From positions 1,178,001-1,242,000 of the forward strand of contig CP089459.1 of NCBI GenBank assembly GCA_026636295.1: a stretch of DNA of 64,000 nucleotides, written 5' to 3'. The stretch is from Medakamo hakoo (taxonomy: Eukaryota; Chlorophyta; Trebouxiophyceae; Coccomyxaceae). Below are positions 40,801-50,536 of the stretch, one piece after another; position 1 is the first letter of the stretch, and each line of letters begins with the position of its first letter. The translations under genes were made by a program, and so were the position numbers. The notes under the pieces were generated by a model. That model ran no database searches. It had not been told where the DNA came from and saw nothing but the letters and a program-made list of their open reading frames with translations.

Positions 40801-43800
40801 CCCAAACAGGGCGACGCACGCCAGGGTGGGGAGGGGCAGGTCCAAGAGGTGCGGCGACGCGGACAGGACGTCGGCGAGGGCGGAGGAGTAAGCGGCCGCC
40901 CGCGGACGCGCGGGCCCGAGCGCGGCCGCGGCAAACGCGGGCGCGGCCGCGGGCTCGGACGCCAAGGCATTGCGCAGTCCGGCAATGGCGGCCGACCGGG
41001 CCGTGACAGCCACGTCAGCGTCGTGGCACGGCGGCGCGAGCAGGAGGCGGTCGGCCCAGGCCATGGCCCGGCCGGCGGGCGCCGCGGCAGGGGAGGCCGG
41101 CCCGCTGTCCAGCGGCGCGCCCGCCAGCATCGCCGCCATGCCCGCCAGGGCCGCGCCCTCGACACAGGCGGCCAAGCGGCGCACGGCACGTTCCGCTTCA
41201 GCGCCCGCCACCACATCCCGCCCACACCGGGCCCGGGCGGCCGCGGCGTGGCGGGCCACGTCGGCTCGCAGGCGCGCGACGTGTGGCGGGGCCGGCGTGA
41301 TCGACAGCCCGGCCTCTCCCGGCCCGCACCAGCCGCCCATCGCGTCAAACAGGGCGGCCCGGGCGGCAGGCGGGAGCGCGGCAGGTGGGCTGTCGGCCAC
41401 ATGGTCGGCTGCCAGCCGGCGGGCGATGGCAGCCACGCCCAGCCGGACGGCCTGGACTTCGGGCGCCGCGTCGCCCGCAGCGGGTGGGGTGGCCGCCCCG
41501 CCCGGCCCGCCGCCGCCGCCCAGCCACCGCACGCTGTCGCTCGCAAAGTCCAGGAGGGCGGGTGGGAGGCAGCTGCGCGTCAGGCCTCCTGGGGGCGCGG
41601 TCAGGGCGGCCAGGCGCCAGACGGACGCGACCGCAGCGCGCGCGTCGTCGCGGGGGCCCTTCCCGCCCGGGCCGCCACGGCTGCGGCCCATCATCATGGC
41701 GGCGGCAGCGGCGCCGCCGGTGGCAGCGGATCCGCGTGCGCGGTCGGACGCCAGTTCCTCGGTCAGCGGGCGCAGGGCGGAGACCAGTGTCGCGTGCGCG
41801 CTGGGGTGGCAGCAACCCAGCGCCGCGACGGCCGCCCGGCTCCACAGCTCGGCCGGGATGGTGGACGCGGAGGCGGACGGCCCACTGGCATGGCCCAAGA
41901 CGGGCGTGGCTGTGCGCAGGGATGAGGCCAATGCACGGAACAAGGAGGCGTGCGCGTCGACGGCCGACGCGGGGGCGGGGGGCGGCGGCAGCGCGCACGC
42001 CAGGCACGCGGCCGCCGACAACGTTTCCACGCGCGTGACGAGCGCCGCGTCGCCGACCGCGGCCGCCACCGTCGCCGCCGCGGCCGCCGCGGCCACGGCT
42101 GAGACGGGCGGGCGTGGGGAGCCGTCCCGGGACAGCAGGCTGAGCAGGCGGGAGGTGAGGGACGCGGCGGCGGTGGAGGCCACGCCTGGCAGGGTGTGTC
42201 CAGCCGCGCGCCCGATTTCGGCCACCCACCGCGCGCGGGCGAGGGCCGGGACCAGGGGGTCGGCAGTGGACCGTGACCCGGCCAAGAGCGCCCGCCAGTT
42301 GGAGGGGCGCCAGGGCGTGGACGCCGCGCCCTCCCGTGCGTCGGCCCAGAGACCCCAATCCCAGGCGGCGCGGGCTGCGAGGTCGTCGCCGACCGCAGAG
42401 ATGACGGAGGACAGGGTGGCAGTGCCGCCGCCACCATCACCAGCACGCGCCAGGTCGCGACTGCAGTCCAGGCAGGCCAGGGCGGAGGCGGTGACGGTAG
42501 GGACAGGGCTACAGAGCAAGGCGAGGGCGGCCGCGTCCAGTGCGTCGGTCGCGGCGCGGAGCGCAGGCGGGGGGAGGGCAGCACGGTCGCCGCCCGCGCC
42601 ACCATGCAGCCGCCCCGCCCAGGCCCGGCCCAAGCCCGTCGCCAGGTCCAGGACTGTCACTTGCACATCCGGCGCGTCGTCCGGTAAACGAGCCGCCAGC
42701 CCAGCCGCCGCTCCCACCGCGCGCGCGGCAGCGGGCGGGCCCAGGCAGGTCACAGCCCGGCTCAGGGCCCGCCGCGCGGCCCGGCGCACGCCCCCGTCCG
42801 CGTGCAGCGTCCAGGCGGGGAGGTCGTCCAGCAAAGCCTCCGGCGACGGCCCGGGCAGCATGAAGGGAAAGACGTCGAGCAGGGACGACAGGAGGGGGGT
42901 GAGGCCGGCGCGGTCGCGGGGTGGGCCTTCGCCGGGCGGGCGGGAGCCCGGCGCAGGGTGGCGGTACGGGGCCAGACACGTGGAGGCGGTGTGGAAGGCG
43001 GAGCCCAGGGCCCGGCACAGCTGGGCCGCCGTGTCGGGACGCAAGCCCAGACCGTCGGTGAGGAAGGTGGACGGGGATGGGGCGGCGGCCAAGCGGCGGG
43101 CGAGGCGGGCGTCGGCGGCGTCGGCGTCTTCGCACTGCCCGGCCGCCGCGTCCCCTCCGCCGTCCGCAGCTTGCCGCAGGATGGCCAAGCACGCTTTGGC
43201 AGCAGCCGTGGCCAGGTCCACGGCCGGGCCCATCGCCGGCAGGGCGTCGCCGCCGCCGCCGCCGCCGCCGCCGCCGTCGTGGTGGTGGTGGCCGCCGCCA
43301 GCCCCCCCGCCTCCAGGCAACAGCTCCAGCACGACGGCCTCGACCCCCAACGCCGGGTGCTCGGCGCCCAGGGCGGCCGCCAGGTCGACCAGCGCCGCGG
43401 CGTGGTCGGCCGGCACAGCAGACGCTTTCCGCGCGATGGCGACCAGGGGCGCGGCGGCGGCGGCCAGCCAGGCGGCGCGGCCGGCGCGGCGGTCGCCGAG
43501 GGCGTGCCCGCCGCCGGGCGGCGGCGCGCCCGGCCGCCGGGCCAGGGCCCGCGCCAGCCGCGCCACGCCCACCGTCGCGGGCACCCGCCCGCCCTTGTCC
43601 TTGCCCCCCGCCAGCCGGTGCAGGGCCCCGAGCACCCAGGGCGCGTCCGCGACAAAGGGGCCGTCGTCCTGCAGGCACAGCGCGGCCGCGACGACGGGCA
43701 ACCCCGCCCGGCCGTGCTTGCCCGGCGACCGGGCCACCCAGGCCGACAGGTCGGCGCGCAGGCCGGCCACCTCGGCCAGCCAGGCCGCCATGACGCCGCC

Positions 43801-45054
43801 GGACACGGCTGGCGGGGTGTGGGCGTGGTGGCCGCCGTCGGCCAGCCCACCCGCACACCGCGGCTCGTCCGCGTCGGCCAGGCGGCCGAGCCCCGCGGCC
43901 GCGACCTCGCACAGGGCGTGCGCGACCTGGGATTTGCGGGAAGGGGCCACGTGGCGCAGCGGGTGCGTGCGCGCGACGTACACGCCCGCGGCAGAGACGG
44001 CCTGCGAGGACGGGCGGGTCGGCGGCAGCAGCGGCACCCGCTCCATGGCCGCGCACAGGGCGAGGAGCTCGCCGCGCGGCGCGCCGCCCGCGTCGCCGCC
44101 CAGGCGGGCCTCCACCTCCTTGACGAAGCGGGCGCCCAGCGCCGGCAACCGCCCCGCGCCCGTGGCCAGCGCCCCCAACAAGTCGGCTGCGCCGGCCACG
44201 ACCGCGCCCCGCGGGCCGGCGAGGTCGGGGTGCCGCCCGCTCACGTACCGCCCCGCGTGCAGCGCCCAGTCAAAGGCCAGGGCCTCCATGGCCGCGCACT
44301 GGCGGTCGGGCAGGGAGGCGCCGCCCGCGGCGACGAGCGCGGCCGCCGCGTCCAGGAAGACGAGTTCGGCGGCCAGGCGGCGGGCGAGGACGGCTTCGTC
44401 GCCCGGGCCCGAGCCAGCGGCCGCGGCCGTGCCCAGGGCGTCGCGGCGCCAGGTGAGCAGCGCGTCGAGGAGGGGGGAGGCGGCGCTGCGGGCCAGGCGA
44501 GCCAGGCCGGCCCGGGCGTCCACGTAGGCCGCGCCCGCGGGCGTGGAGGCGGACGTGGGTGGAGGCTGTGTGGGGGAGGGGGGGAGGGGGGGAGGTGGGG
44601 AGGGTGGGAGGTGGGGAGGGTGGAGGGTGGGGGCGTGCGTTTTTTTTTCCGGGGACCGCGCGTGTGTTTGAACGCCGTGTGTCGCCGCCCCACGCCCTAC
44701 AAAATGACTCACCGTGACAACCGCCCCTCGCACGCGGGCGTCTGCCACCCGCCGGAACGAGGACAATAAAGCGCTCGCGCAGGTGGGCAGGAAGTCGATG
44801 GGCGGCGGCGGTGGGGGTGGGAGCGCATTGGGCGCCGACAGCTGCCGGCTCGAAGGGCCGCCCCGCCCGGGCGAGGTTAGGGCCGTTCCGCCACCCGTCC
44901 GCCCGGGAGATCGCAGGGGTGACCCCGCCTTTGTGCTGCCGGGCGTGACGACCAGGGAGGAGGAGGGCGAGGCCGAGCACGAGGGTGGTTGGGGGCTGTC
45001 TTTGGCTGAGCGCCGCGGCGGCGGCGAGGTGTCGCCGCCGCCGTCGTCCGACAT
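37873..45054 (-). CDS. Furry / MOR2-PAG1 type cell morphogenesis protein
   Basis: Two exons (44713-45054 and 37873-44565) give 2,344 residues. Furry-family proteins are giant armadillo/HEAT-type scaffolds that control polar growth and morphogenesis with NDR kinases and MOB proteins. Just after the Ser/Pro-rich N-terminus, the family N-domain appears: LLDALLTWRRDAL, LAAELVFLDAAAALV, ALAFDWALHAGRYVSG, then a LLGALA...RFVKEVEARL helix pair, in the same order as in plant MOR2/PAG1. The rest is helical repeats of Ala/Leu-rich pairs. ALGCCHPSAHATLVSALRPLTEEL in the middle resembles a conserved internal block. Acidic low-complexity segments divide the C-terminal third. The start ATG at 45054 opens MSDDGGGDTSPPP, and the first-exon junction is phase 0. 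Only about 84 bp separate its stop from the carrier gene. Confidence 0.8.
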   Translation of the reverse strand: MSDDGGGDTSPPPRRSAKDSPQPPSCSASPSSSLVVTPGSTKAGSPLRSPGRTGGGTALTSPGRGGPSSRQLSAPNALPPPPPPPIDFLPTCASALLSSFRRVADARVRGAVVTVSHFVGRGAATHGVQTHARSPEKKTHAPTLHPPHLPPSPPPPLPPSPTQPPPTSASTPAGAAYVDARAGLARLARSAASPLLDALLTWRRDALGTAAAAGSGPGDEAVLARRLAAELVFLDAAAALVAAGGASLPDRQCAAMEALAFDWALHAGRYVSGRHPDLAGPRGAVVAGAADLLGALATGAGRLPALGARFVKEVEARLGGDAGGAPRGELLALCAAMERVPLLPPTRPSSQAVSAAGVYVARTHPLRHVAPSRKSQVAHALCEVAAAGLGRLADADEPRCAGGLADGGHHAHTPPAVSGGVMAAWLAEVAGLRADLSAWVARSPGKHGRAGLPVVAAALCLQDDGPFVADAPWVLGALHRLAGGKDKGGRVPATVGVARLARALARRPGAPPPGGGHALGDRRAGRAAWLAAAAAPLVAIARKASAVPADHAAALVDLAAALGAEHPALGVEAVVLELLPGGGGAGGGHHHHDGGGGGGGGGDALPAMGPAVDLATAAAKACLAILRQAADGGGDAAAGQCEDADAADARLARRLAAAPSPSTFLTDGLGLRPDTAAQLCRALGSAFHTASTCLAPYRHPAPGSRPPGEGPPRDRAGLTPLLSSLLDVFPFMLPGPSPEALLDDLPAWTLHADGGVRRAARRALSRAVTCLGPPAAARAVGAAAGLAARLPDDAPDVQVTVLDLATGLGRAWAGRLHGGAGGDRAALPPPALRAATDALDAAALALLCSPVPTVTASALACLDCSRDLARAGDGGGGTATLSSVISAVGDDLAARAAWDWGLWADAREGAASTPWRPSNWRALLAGSRSTADPLVPALARARWVAEIGRAAGHTLPGVASTAAASLTSRLLSLLSRDGSPRPPVSAVAAAAAAATVAAAVGDAALVTRVETLSAAACLACALPPPPAPASAVDAHASLFRALASSLRTATPVLGHASGPSASASTIPAELWSRAAVAALGCCHPSAHATLVSALRPLTEELASDRARGSAATGGAAAAAMMMGRSRGGPGGKGPRDDARAAVASVWRLAALTAPPGGLTRSCLPPALLDFASDSVRWLGGGGGPGGAATPPAAGDAAPEVQAVRLGVAAIARRLAADHVADSPPAALPPAARAALFDAMGGWCGPGEAGLSITPAPPHVARLRADVARHAAAARARCGRDVVAGAEAERAVRRLAACVEGAALAGMAAMLAGAPLDSGPASPAAAPAGRAMAWADRLLLAPPCHDADVAVTARSAAIAGLRNALASEPAAAPAFAAAALGPARPRAAAYSSALADVLSASPHLLDLPLPTLACVALFGTGCPVAGGRAAARQVLAVLDAAGWGAGRAGATAALPAADGLSPLDEAREADQARLAARLAADHPALTPALLREAVTRLLPLLHNSGGGVSPFVRGTVRALAPLAAGAEAPTLDCLLTLTSGLATAGAAAEAEGLWVAAAAGRGRGGGGGRPAALARLLIAEAAARSSAPSSPAPDLATACADCARAARWVAGAAPGPVLDALVADAVGGGPAAVVALAADGGWASSDEEEGGGGDGPADDCPPLQPAHDATPSPSLRPPSPSVSPSPPVGRASWASRRAARASGGGLAAASTSLAGSLGLLRLSGDGGGGWGGLTPRSRTPTHSQRGRLFGAASTSVGGGAEDEPALPPPPFTVSTHPAGSVVGPSPGVEPDDDGEHESDPAPSPTMRAGVALWLASHAAGADAGALARHAPAVAHAALLTLAAAGREGRGHGGAAVDGARSALAALVGGHTVDAAALRLATSRPGAAAKAAAAAVVAAAAPSLTSSTRAAWAAAALDTALSRPGTPDAAISHAALRALAPAGSAAVAPALARAAAEGTLAHATGGGGPAAAAAAAARTALRSLAACVHDGPDGLAPRALAAALAAASATPMAGLAPGAAGAPAGPPAAAAATLAAAALARADLADGCHRLALLAASSPADGEPAADATPACWPLGAALLGPGHAGGARPAPPPLSSSAQALLCTPLVASPPASRGALAAAAASAAAASALARSLAPRSPPGWVTAWGGGGGGADTPAPPPALGPARVQLATALVAGLPWAAHVGATAPSGSPALQAASAFLSAHADAAAALGAPCLAAALRAGAARPREAGRAVEAAAPELAGALLTVAEADADTQAVSAACSAAFHALTAALGGDVSHPARTDAALRLLASALRAGCGPAAHPTVVSAVVADAATAVSAAGAVLDNTGPSCGPGAALLGVMGAALECAGGVPTAPPQPPPSAHLSAGAAAKALSRVSAAWTTDTPTGGAVAVV

Positions 45055-45458
45055 GCTGGCGTGGCGTGGGCGAGGAAGAGGCTCGCACGCACACGCGTGT
45101 GTGTGTGTGTCCCGCGCGTGTCTCGTGGACAGCGCGGGGAAAAGACTGGGAATCGTGGGAATGAAGGCGGGAGAGGATTTTTGGCTTTGGTGGTTTTCGG
45201 TCTTTCTCACACACACGCCAGCGACCACTCCCTCCCTCAGCGATGAAAGAGACACAAGAAGGGACAAGACACGCAAAGAAAAAAACACCCCCCACACACA
45301 CACGCAGCGCGCACTCACAGGCGGCGCGCACCCCCCACACTCAGATTGGATTGATTGATGTTAGCAGCGAAGGAGGAAGACGTAAGGTGTTGTGACGAAC
45401 GCGACACACACACAAAAAAATGGATTGTGGCCAGGCCCCACCCATCCATTTTCCTTTT
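45055..45458. promoter_or_regulatory. Promoter of Furry-like gene and 3' end of aldolase
   Basis: These 404 bp lie between two minus-strand genes. They are rich in CA/GT dinucleotide runs (for example near 45099-45110 and 45291-45304) and comparatively AT-rich. Nothing else is seen. Confidence 0.35.
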
Positions 45459-47468
45459 TCAGTACTTGTAGTTGGAGACGTGCAGCGACTCGTTGGCCGC
45501 GCCGCCGCCGCCGCCGCCGTACTTGCCCAGGGACGCTTCGCCGTTGGCCTTGGCGCGGACCATGAACGCGGCCGCGCCCGCGGCCACGTTGTCGGGCTTG
45601 CCGCCCCAGGCCTTGAGCGCCGACGCTTGGAGCGCGCGGCCGTACGAAAACGTCAGCGCCCACGGCTTGGCAATGCCCTGCAGCGCGTTCATGGCCGACA
45701 GGTTGACGGACGCGTCCTCCTCGGACTGGCCGCCGGACAGGAAGACTACGCCCGGCACGGCGGCGGGGACGGTGCGGGACAGGGCGCGCACCGTCGCGGC
45801 CGCGACCTCGCCCGGCGACGCGGGCGGCGCCTCCGACCCGGGCGTCACCATGTTGGGCTTGAGCAGCGTGCCCTCCAGCAGGACGTGGTGGTCGGACAGG
45901 GCCTTGTACACGGCCGCCAGCACGGCCTCCGTGACGGCCTGGCACTTTTCGATGGAGTGCGGGCCGTCCGTCAGAATCTCCGGCTCCACGATCGGGACGA
46001 GGCCGTTCTCCTGGCAGATGGCCGCGTACCGGGCCAGGCCGTACGCGTTTTCGTGGATGGCCAGCTGGGACGGCGCGGCGTCGGAGATCTTGAGCACGGC
46101 CCGCCACTTGGCGAAGCGGGCGCCCGCTTCATAGTACTTGGCGCACCGCTTGCCCAGGTCGTCCAGGCCCTGGGTCGTCGTCTCGTCGTCCGTGCCGCCC
46201 AGGGCGACGACGCCCTTGTCGACCTTGATGCCCGGCAGGATGTCGGCGGCTTTGAGGATGTCGACAAAGGGCGTGCCGTCGGCCGCGGACTGGAACAGGG
46301 TCTCCTCGAACAGGATCTGTTTTGTGTTGTTGTTGTGTGGGGGATTGGTGGGGGTGGGGGCGGGGGGTGAGCGCCATGGGGCGGGGGCCGGGGATGGGCA
46401 AGCGGAGGGGGGGCCGCCCCCCCATACACCGTCCGCCTCCGCCCAAACCCGCACGACTCACCACGCCGGAGATGTGGTTGGAGATGCCGTCCGCTTTGAA
46501 CAGCATCTCACGCAGGGCGCGGCGGTTGTCTTCCACGTTGTCGACGCCGATGGACGAGAGCTTTGTGTGTTTTGGTGGTGCGGGTGGAGAGAGGGTGAGG
46601 AAAGCTAGGGGGGCAGCGACTCTCTCCAGGCTGGAGGAAGAAAGAAAGACAGATGCAAGGGAGGCGGGCAGCGGCGCGGGTCGGGCACACGCACTCCCGG
46701 CGCAACACCCCAGGGCGCCGAGCTCGGGACGGCAGCCGTCCACACAGCAGGATGGAGCGGGAATTGGCCGAGCCGCCAGGCGCGGGATCTCGCCCCCGCC
46801 TTCCTCCTTTTTGTGGCCCGGAAAGAAAAAGGCGGGCGAGGCAGGCGCGCGTGGCCCAAAGAACCTCTTCGAGCCGCGGGCCCGGTGGCCAGCGCGCTCG
46901 CGCCCCGCTCGTGCGCGGCTCAGGCGCGAGTCAGGTCCGTCGACCGCCGTTCCGTGAAGGCGAGCAGGGCAGGAGTGGGGCGCCGCGTCGCACACGAGGC
47001 CGGCCGCGGTGCGGCAAGGAGGCACGCGTGGGGAGCGCGAGCAGGGGGCGGCGATGGGGCCATGGGCGGAAGGCCGGGGAGCCGCCGCACGGGGTGCGCG
47101 CCTTTCCGGGCGTCCGACAGGGCTGACGCTCTCCTTGCGGCAGGTCAGGGGCCTTGACCTCCCACCCGGGGTGACAGAATGGAGGGAGAGGCCGCCGGCC
47201 GCCCGGCCGGCCGCGGCAAGCCGCCCCCACCCCCTGGTCCAGCTCACTCGCGCCTGTTGGCCTCGCCCGCGCACACAGAACGGTCCGCCGCCGCGCCCAC
47301 GCCGCTGCCGCCACGTCCACCACCCCCCGCACACGCAGCACTCACCCGGCGCCCGATCGTGGCGGTCGACTCGTCGGCGGCGAGGATGCCCTTGCCGGGA
47401 GCGACGATTTTCTTGGCGTTGGCCACCAATTCGGCCGCAAACTTCCCGGCGACGGCGTTGCCCTGCAT
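45459..47468 (-). CDS. FBA: Fructose-bisphosphate aldolase, class I
   Basis: Three exons (47346-47468, 46462-46560, 45459-46316) encode 359 residues. The enzyme splits fructose-1,6-bisphosphate into two triose phosphates in glycolysis and carbon fixation. Class I signatures are intact: [11 protein letters not shown] in exon 1, [12 protein letters not shown] near 183-194, the Schiff-base Lys at 227 in [33 protein letters not shown] and the C-terminal Tyr (NYKY) needed for full activity. There is no transit peptide, so it is probably cytosolic, and length is normal. A Gly run near the end (KYGGGGGGA) is a small local expansion. The first intron (785 bp) is unusually long for this region. The start is divergent from prefoldin 6. 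Confidence 0.95.
46561..47345 (-). other. Long first intron of aldolase
   Basis: This 785-bp GC-rich intron lies between the 41-codon first exon and the 33-codon second exon. I see no nested gene. Long first introns of highly expressed genes sometimes hold enhancers, but nothing in the sequence shows this here. Confidence 0.5.
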
Positions 47469-47719
47469 GGTTGCGAACGTGGGGACGGGTGTTTTGTTGT
47501 GCTGATGCGCGCTCTCTCGCTGCGTCGCGAGTGAGAGGGGGAAAAGGGGGGGAGTGGGAAGGGAGGGCGGAGGCTTGGGGTGGAGCGGAACGGGAGTGTG
47601 AGCAGGGGGGGGTGCGGGTGCGGAGTGAGAGTGAGAGGCTGCGCACACCCATTCACACGAGCACAGGCGCCGGGCTTTTCCTCTTCCCTCCCCCCCTGGA
47701 CACACGGCCCAGCCCAGCC
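47469..47719. promoter_or_regulatory. Divergent promoter region (aldolase / prefoldin 6)
   Basis: These 251 bp lie between the two start codons and include G-rich runs near 47535-47560. No defined motif. Confidence 0.4.
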
Positions 47720-48289
47720 ATGGCGCTGGACGCTTACCGCCGGGCTGTGGAACAGCTCAAGGACCTGCAGGCCGGTGCGTGGAGGGAGGGCAGGGGGTGG
47801 AGGCGCGCCGTGGGAGCCGCCGGCCGCGTGCCCTCTCTGTTGCACGCCGCGCCCGTTCTCCTCCCCTCGACCCACGCTCCCATCCCTCCCTCCCTCCCTC
47901 CCTCCCCACACCACACACACACAGACCTGCAACAGCACGCGTCCGCCCAGCAGACCCTCTTGCAACAGCAGCACGAGAACGACATGGTCCTGGCCGAGCT
48001 GGAGCGGCTGGACGACGGGGAGGGCGACGCCGTGTTCAAGCTCATGGGCCCCGCGCTCGTGCGCCAGGAGCGCGAGGAAGCGGTCGCGACCGTGCGCAAG
48101 CGCCTGGACTTTATCAGGGGCGAGCTGGGGCGGGTGGAGGACACCATCCAGGGCGTCCAGAAGAAGATGGCGGACGGCCAGGCCAAGCTGGCCGGGCTGC
48201 AGGCCGAGGCCGTGAAAGCGCAGGCCGGCGGTGGTGGTGGTGGTGGGAGTGGCGCGCCGCCGCCACCCGCAGCGGCGACCGCCCGGTAG
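47720..48289 (+). CDS. PFDN6: Prefoldin subunit 6 (beta type)
   Basis: Two exons (47720-47774 and 47925-48289) encode 139 residues. Prefoldin is a cytosolic hexameric chaperone that hands nascent actin and tubulin to the CCT chaperonin. The protein is two long coiled-coil helices (about 1-50 and 75-120) joined by the beta hairpin region GDAVFKLMGPALVRQEREEA, which is diagnostic of subunit 6. The N-terminal helix has QQTLLQQQHENDMVLAELE. The C-terminus carries a Gly/Ala/Pro-rich tail of about 20 residues not typical of the family. The stop lies only nine bases from the stop of the next, opposite gene. Confidence 0.92.
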   Translation: MALDAYRRAVEQLKDLQAGAWREGRGWRRAVGAAGRVPSLLHAAPVLLPSTHAPIPPSLPPSPHHTHTDLQQHASAQQTLLQQQHENDMVLAELERLDDGEGDAVFKLMGPALVRQEREEAVATVRKRLDFIRGELGRVEDTIQGVQKKMADGQAKLAGLQAEAVKAQAGGGGGGGSGAPPPPAAATAR

Positions 48290-48298
48290 CGTGCCTCT

Positions 48299-48434
48299 CT
48301 AGGACCGCAGGCAGTCGCGGCGGGGCGGGCGGTGCGGTTGGGCGGCCGCCAGCGCGGCGCGCACGGCCGGGCAGTCCGGGCGCAGGCCGGCCGCGGCCAC
48401 GGCGGTGGACAGCTGTGGGTGGGGTGGGCGGGGC

Positions 48435-48486
<52 letters not shown>

Positions 48487-49447
48487 TCAGAGCGCAGGTG
48501 TGGGCGAGAACACGACAACAGGCGAGCAAAACACTCACTCTGAACCGTGGGTCCTTCGCCAACGCGGCCGGCGTCCATCCCACAGCAGCAGGGTTGTGGA
48601 AGAGGGGGGTGGGCGGTGCGTCGGCCGACCGAGCGAGGAGGAGACCGGCTGTCGGCCCTGTCGTGCGGGCCGGGTCGGAGACGGGTCGGGGCGCGACAGC
48701 CGCTGCAGCGGCTTGGGCGGCCGCGGCTGCGATGGAAGACGCCGCTTGTTGCGCGGCGGTCGCAGCAGCCCGGGCTGACGCCCGCGCTTCAGCAGCCGCG
48801 GCCCGGGCGGAGACGGCTAGGCGGGCAGTGGCCGGCCGGGCGGCCAGTCCAGGCCCACCTGTCACGACGGCGGACGCGGCGGCGCGCGCAGCCTCAGCCG
48901 CCCGGGCGACCGCGGCGGCGCGGCGGGCCGGTGCCAGGGAGCACGCGGCACGTGTGGTTGCCACGGCTTCAGCTGCTGACGCAGCAGCCCGCGTGGAAGC
49001 CTGGGCGGGTGTGGTGGCGCGTGCCGCCTCAGCCACGGCCGCGCGGCGCGCGGCCGTGGTCGTGGCCGCCCGCGCGCGAGCCAGGCCGCCGGTCAGCGCG
49101 GCCAAGGCGGCGTCGGCGCGGGGTGGGGGGCACCCGTCGCACGCAGCAGGTTTGACTGTGTTGCCTTCAGTCCGGGCGGACAACGCCGCGCGCACGGACG
49201 GCGAGGCCGCGGCGGCGGACCGCACAGCCGCCAGCGCGGCGGGAAGGTCAGCGGGCTCGGCCCCGCCCTCCTCCGCCAACAGCGCGCCCACCAGGGCCGC
49301 GTGCGGCGCCGCGCCGGCTTTCGCGGCTCGGAGCTCGGCCAACGCGGCGTCTTGCTCGGCGTCCGCTGCGTGCTGGGCTGCTCGAGCCGCGGCGGCAGCG
49401 GCCTGGCGGGCGAGGAGGACGGACGCGGAGGCCGCGGCCGGGTCCAT
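48299..49447 (-). CDS. Ala-rich helical protein, function unknown
   Basis: Two exons (48539-49447 and 48299-48412) join in phase 0 to 340 residues. Most of the protein is long Ala-rich helix with regularly placed Arg and Glu (for example AAVARAAEAARAAASAV), as in extended or coiled-coil helices. A less biased C-terminal segment spans the intron: NPAAVGWTPAALAKDPRFR joined to LSTAVAAAGLRPDCPAVRAA. That segment looks ordered and may be the conserved part, but I recognise no family. Three internal cysteines are present in CDGC and AACSL. The 126-bp intron is largely a (GT)24 microsatellite. In composition it resembles the protein at 30503-31420 but shows no clear alignment to it. Confidence 0.55.
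48437..48484. repeat. (GT)24 microsatellite in an intron
   Basis: Forty-eight bases of perfect GT occupy the middle of the 126-bp intron of the Ala-rich gene. On the coding strand it is (AC)24 just upstream of the acceptor. Confidence 0.95.
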
Positions 49448-49637
49448 GGCTGGTGGATGGAATGCAGCACAAAAGACAACACACACACAAGGCCGGCGCG
49501 CCCTCTCCCCCTCCCTCATGCGTGCGGCCACGCATTTCCCCCCCTGCCATGCAGCTCGTCCCCTCCCACACACATATCCCCCTCACACCACCACCACACG
49601 CATGCACTGCATCGCTCCGACGCGCGTCCCGCCTGTG
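49448..49637. promoter_or_regulatory. Promoter of Ala-rich gene / 3' end of ZCCHC10
   Basis: These 190 bp lie between two minus-strand genes. They contain CA-rich stretches. No motif. Confidence 0.3.
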
Positions 49638-50536
49638 TCACTCGCTGTCCGACGACGACGACGATGAGGTCGACCCGCTGTCCGCCGACGAGGAATCGTC
49701 GCCGGAAGAGGAGGAGGAGCCGCTGTCCGAGCTGCTGCTGCTTGACCCTGAGTCGCTGGAGGAGGAGGAGGTGTCGCTCTCAGACGAAGAGGACTCGGAC
49801 GCCGAAGAGGAGGACGTGGACGTCGACGAGGTGCCGTCCCCGCTCGTCCCGGACGAGGTTGCACCGCCCGATGAGCTGGTCGTCGCGCCGCTGGAAGAGC
49901 TGGACGTCGTGTCCGAGCCGGATGAGGAGGACGAGGAGGTGTCGCTGCTGGTCCCACTGCTGGTCGTGCCGCTGTCGGAGGAGGAGGACGAGCCGTCGTC
50001 CGACGACGAGCTCGAAGACGGGCGCCGCGGCCGGCCGGCCGCCTTCTTCGCGGGCGGTTCCATCGGCTTGGGCGCCACCCGCTTCTTCGGGTCGAACAGC
50101 TGCGCCGTTTTAGATGGGCGGGCGACGTAGGCTTCTTCCGCTGCCGGGCACTCGTACGTCCAGTGTCCGGCCTGCGAACAGCGCTGGCAGGTGGGCGGGC
50201 GGGCGTCGGCTTGTTTTGGGGCGGGGGCGGCCGCGGCAGCGGCCTGGGTGGGGTGGTGGTGTGTGGAGGGGAAAGGCGAGGGCGTGTGAACTAGGCGGGT
50301 GGAAGAGCACGCGTAGCTGTAGGTACGGTGCCACGAAAGGTAGCGGGAAATGCGCGGCCGGGCACCTGCCGCCCGGCGGGACAACAGCGCGCGCGGGCGG
50401 GCAGCAGGGAAGGAGGGCCCGGAAGGTCGCGGACGGGCAAAGGCCCATGACGGCTGCGAGAAAACAACGCAGCGCAGCGCCAGCTCGCGACCTGGTTTCC
50501 CCCTCTCCTCTTGCAATTCACCTTGCGCGGCGGCAT
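49638..50536 (-). CDS. ZCCHC10: ZCCHC10-like zinc-knuckle protein with Ser/Asp tail
   Basis: Two exons join in frame: a 15-nt first exon (50522-50536, MPPRK) and 49638-50243. The product has 206 residues. A single CX2CX4HX4C knuckle lies at C24, C27, H32 and C37 (TCQRCSQAGHWTYEC). It is followed by AYVARPSKTAQLFDPKK, which matches the YLHRPSRT-type continuation of animal ZCCHC10. The remaining 125 residues are almost only Ser, Asp, Gly and Thr (SSSDDG, DSGSSSSS), as in the family, where the tail is a phosphorylation-rich low-complexity region. Role unknown; probably nuclear RNA binding. The tiny first exon is inferred from a GTGAAT donor and a CAG acceptor after a Pro-rich tract. Confidence 0.75.
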
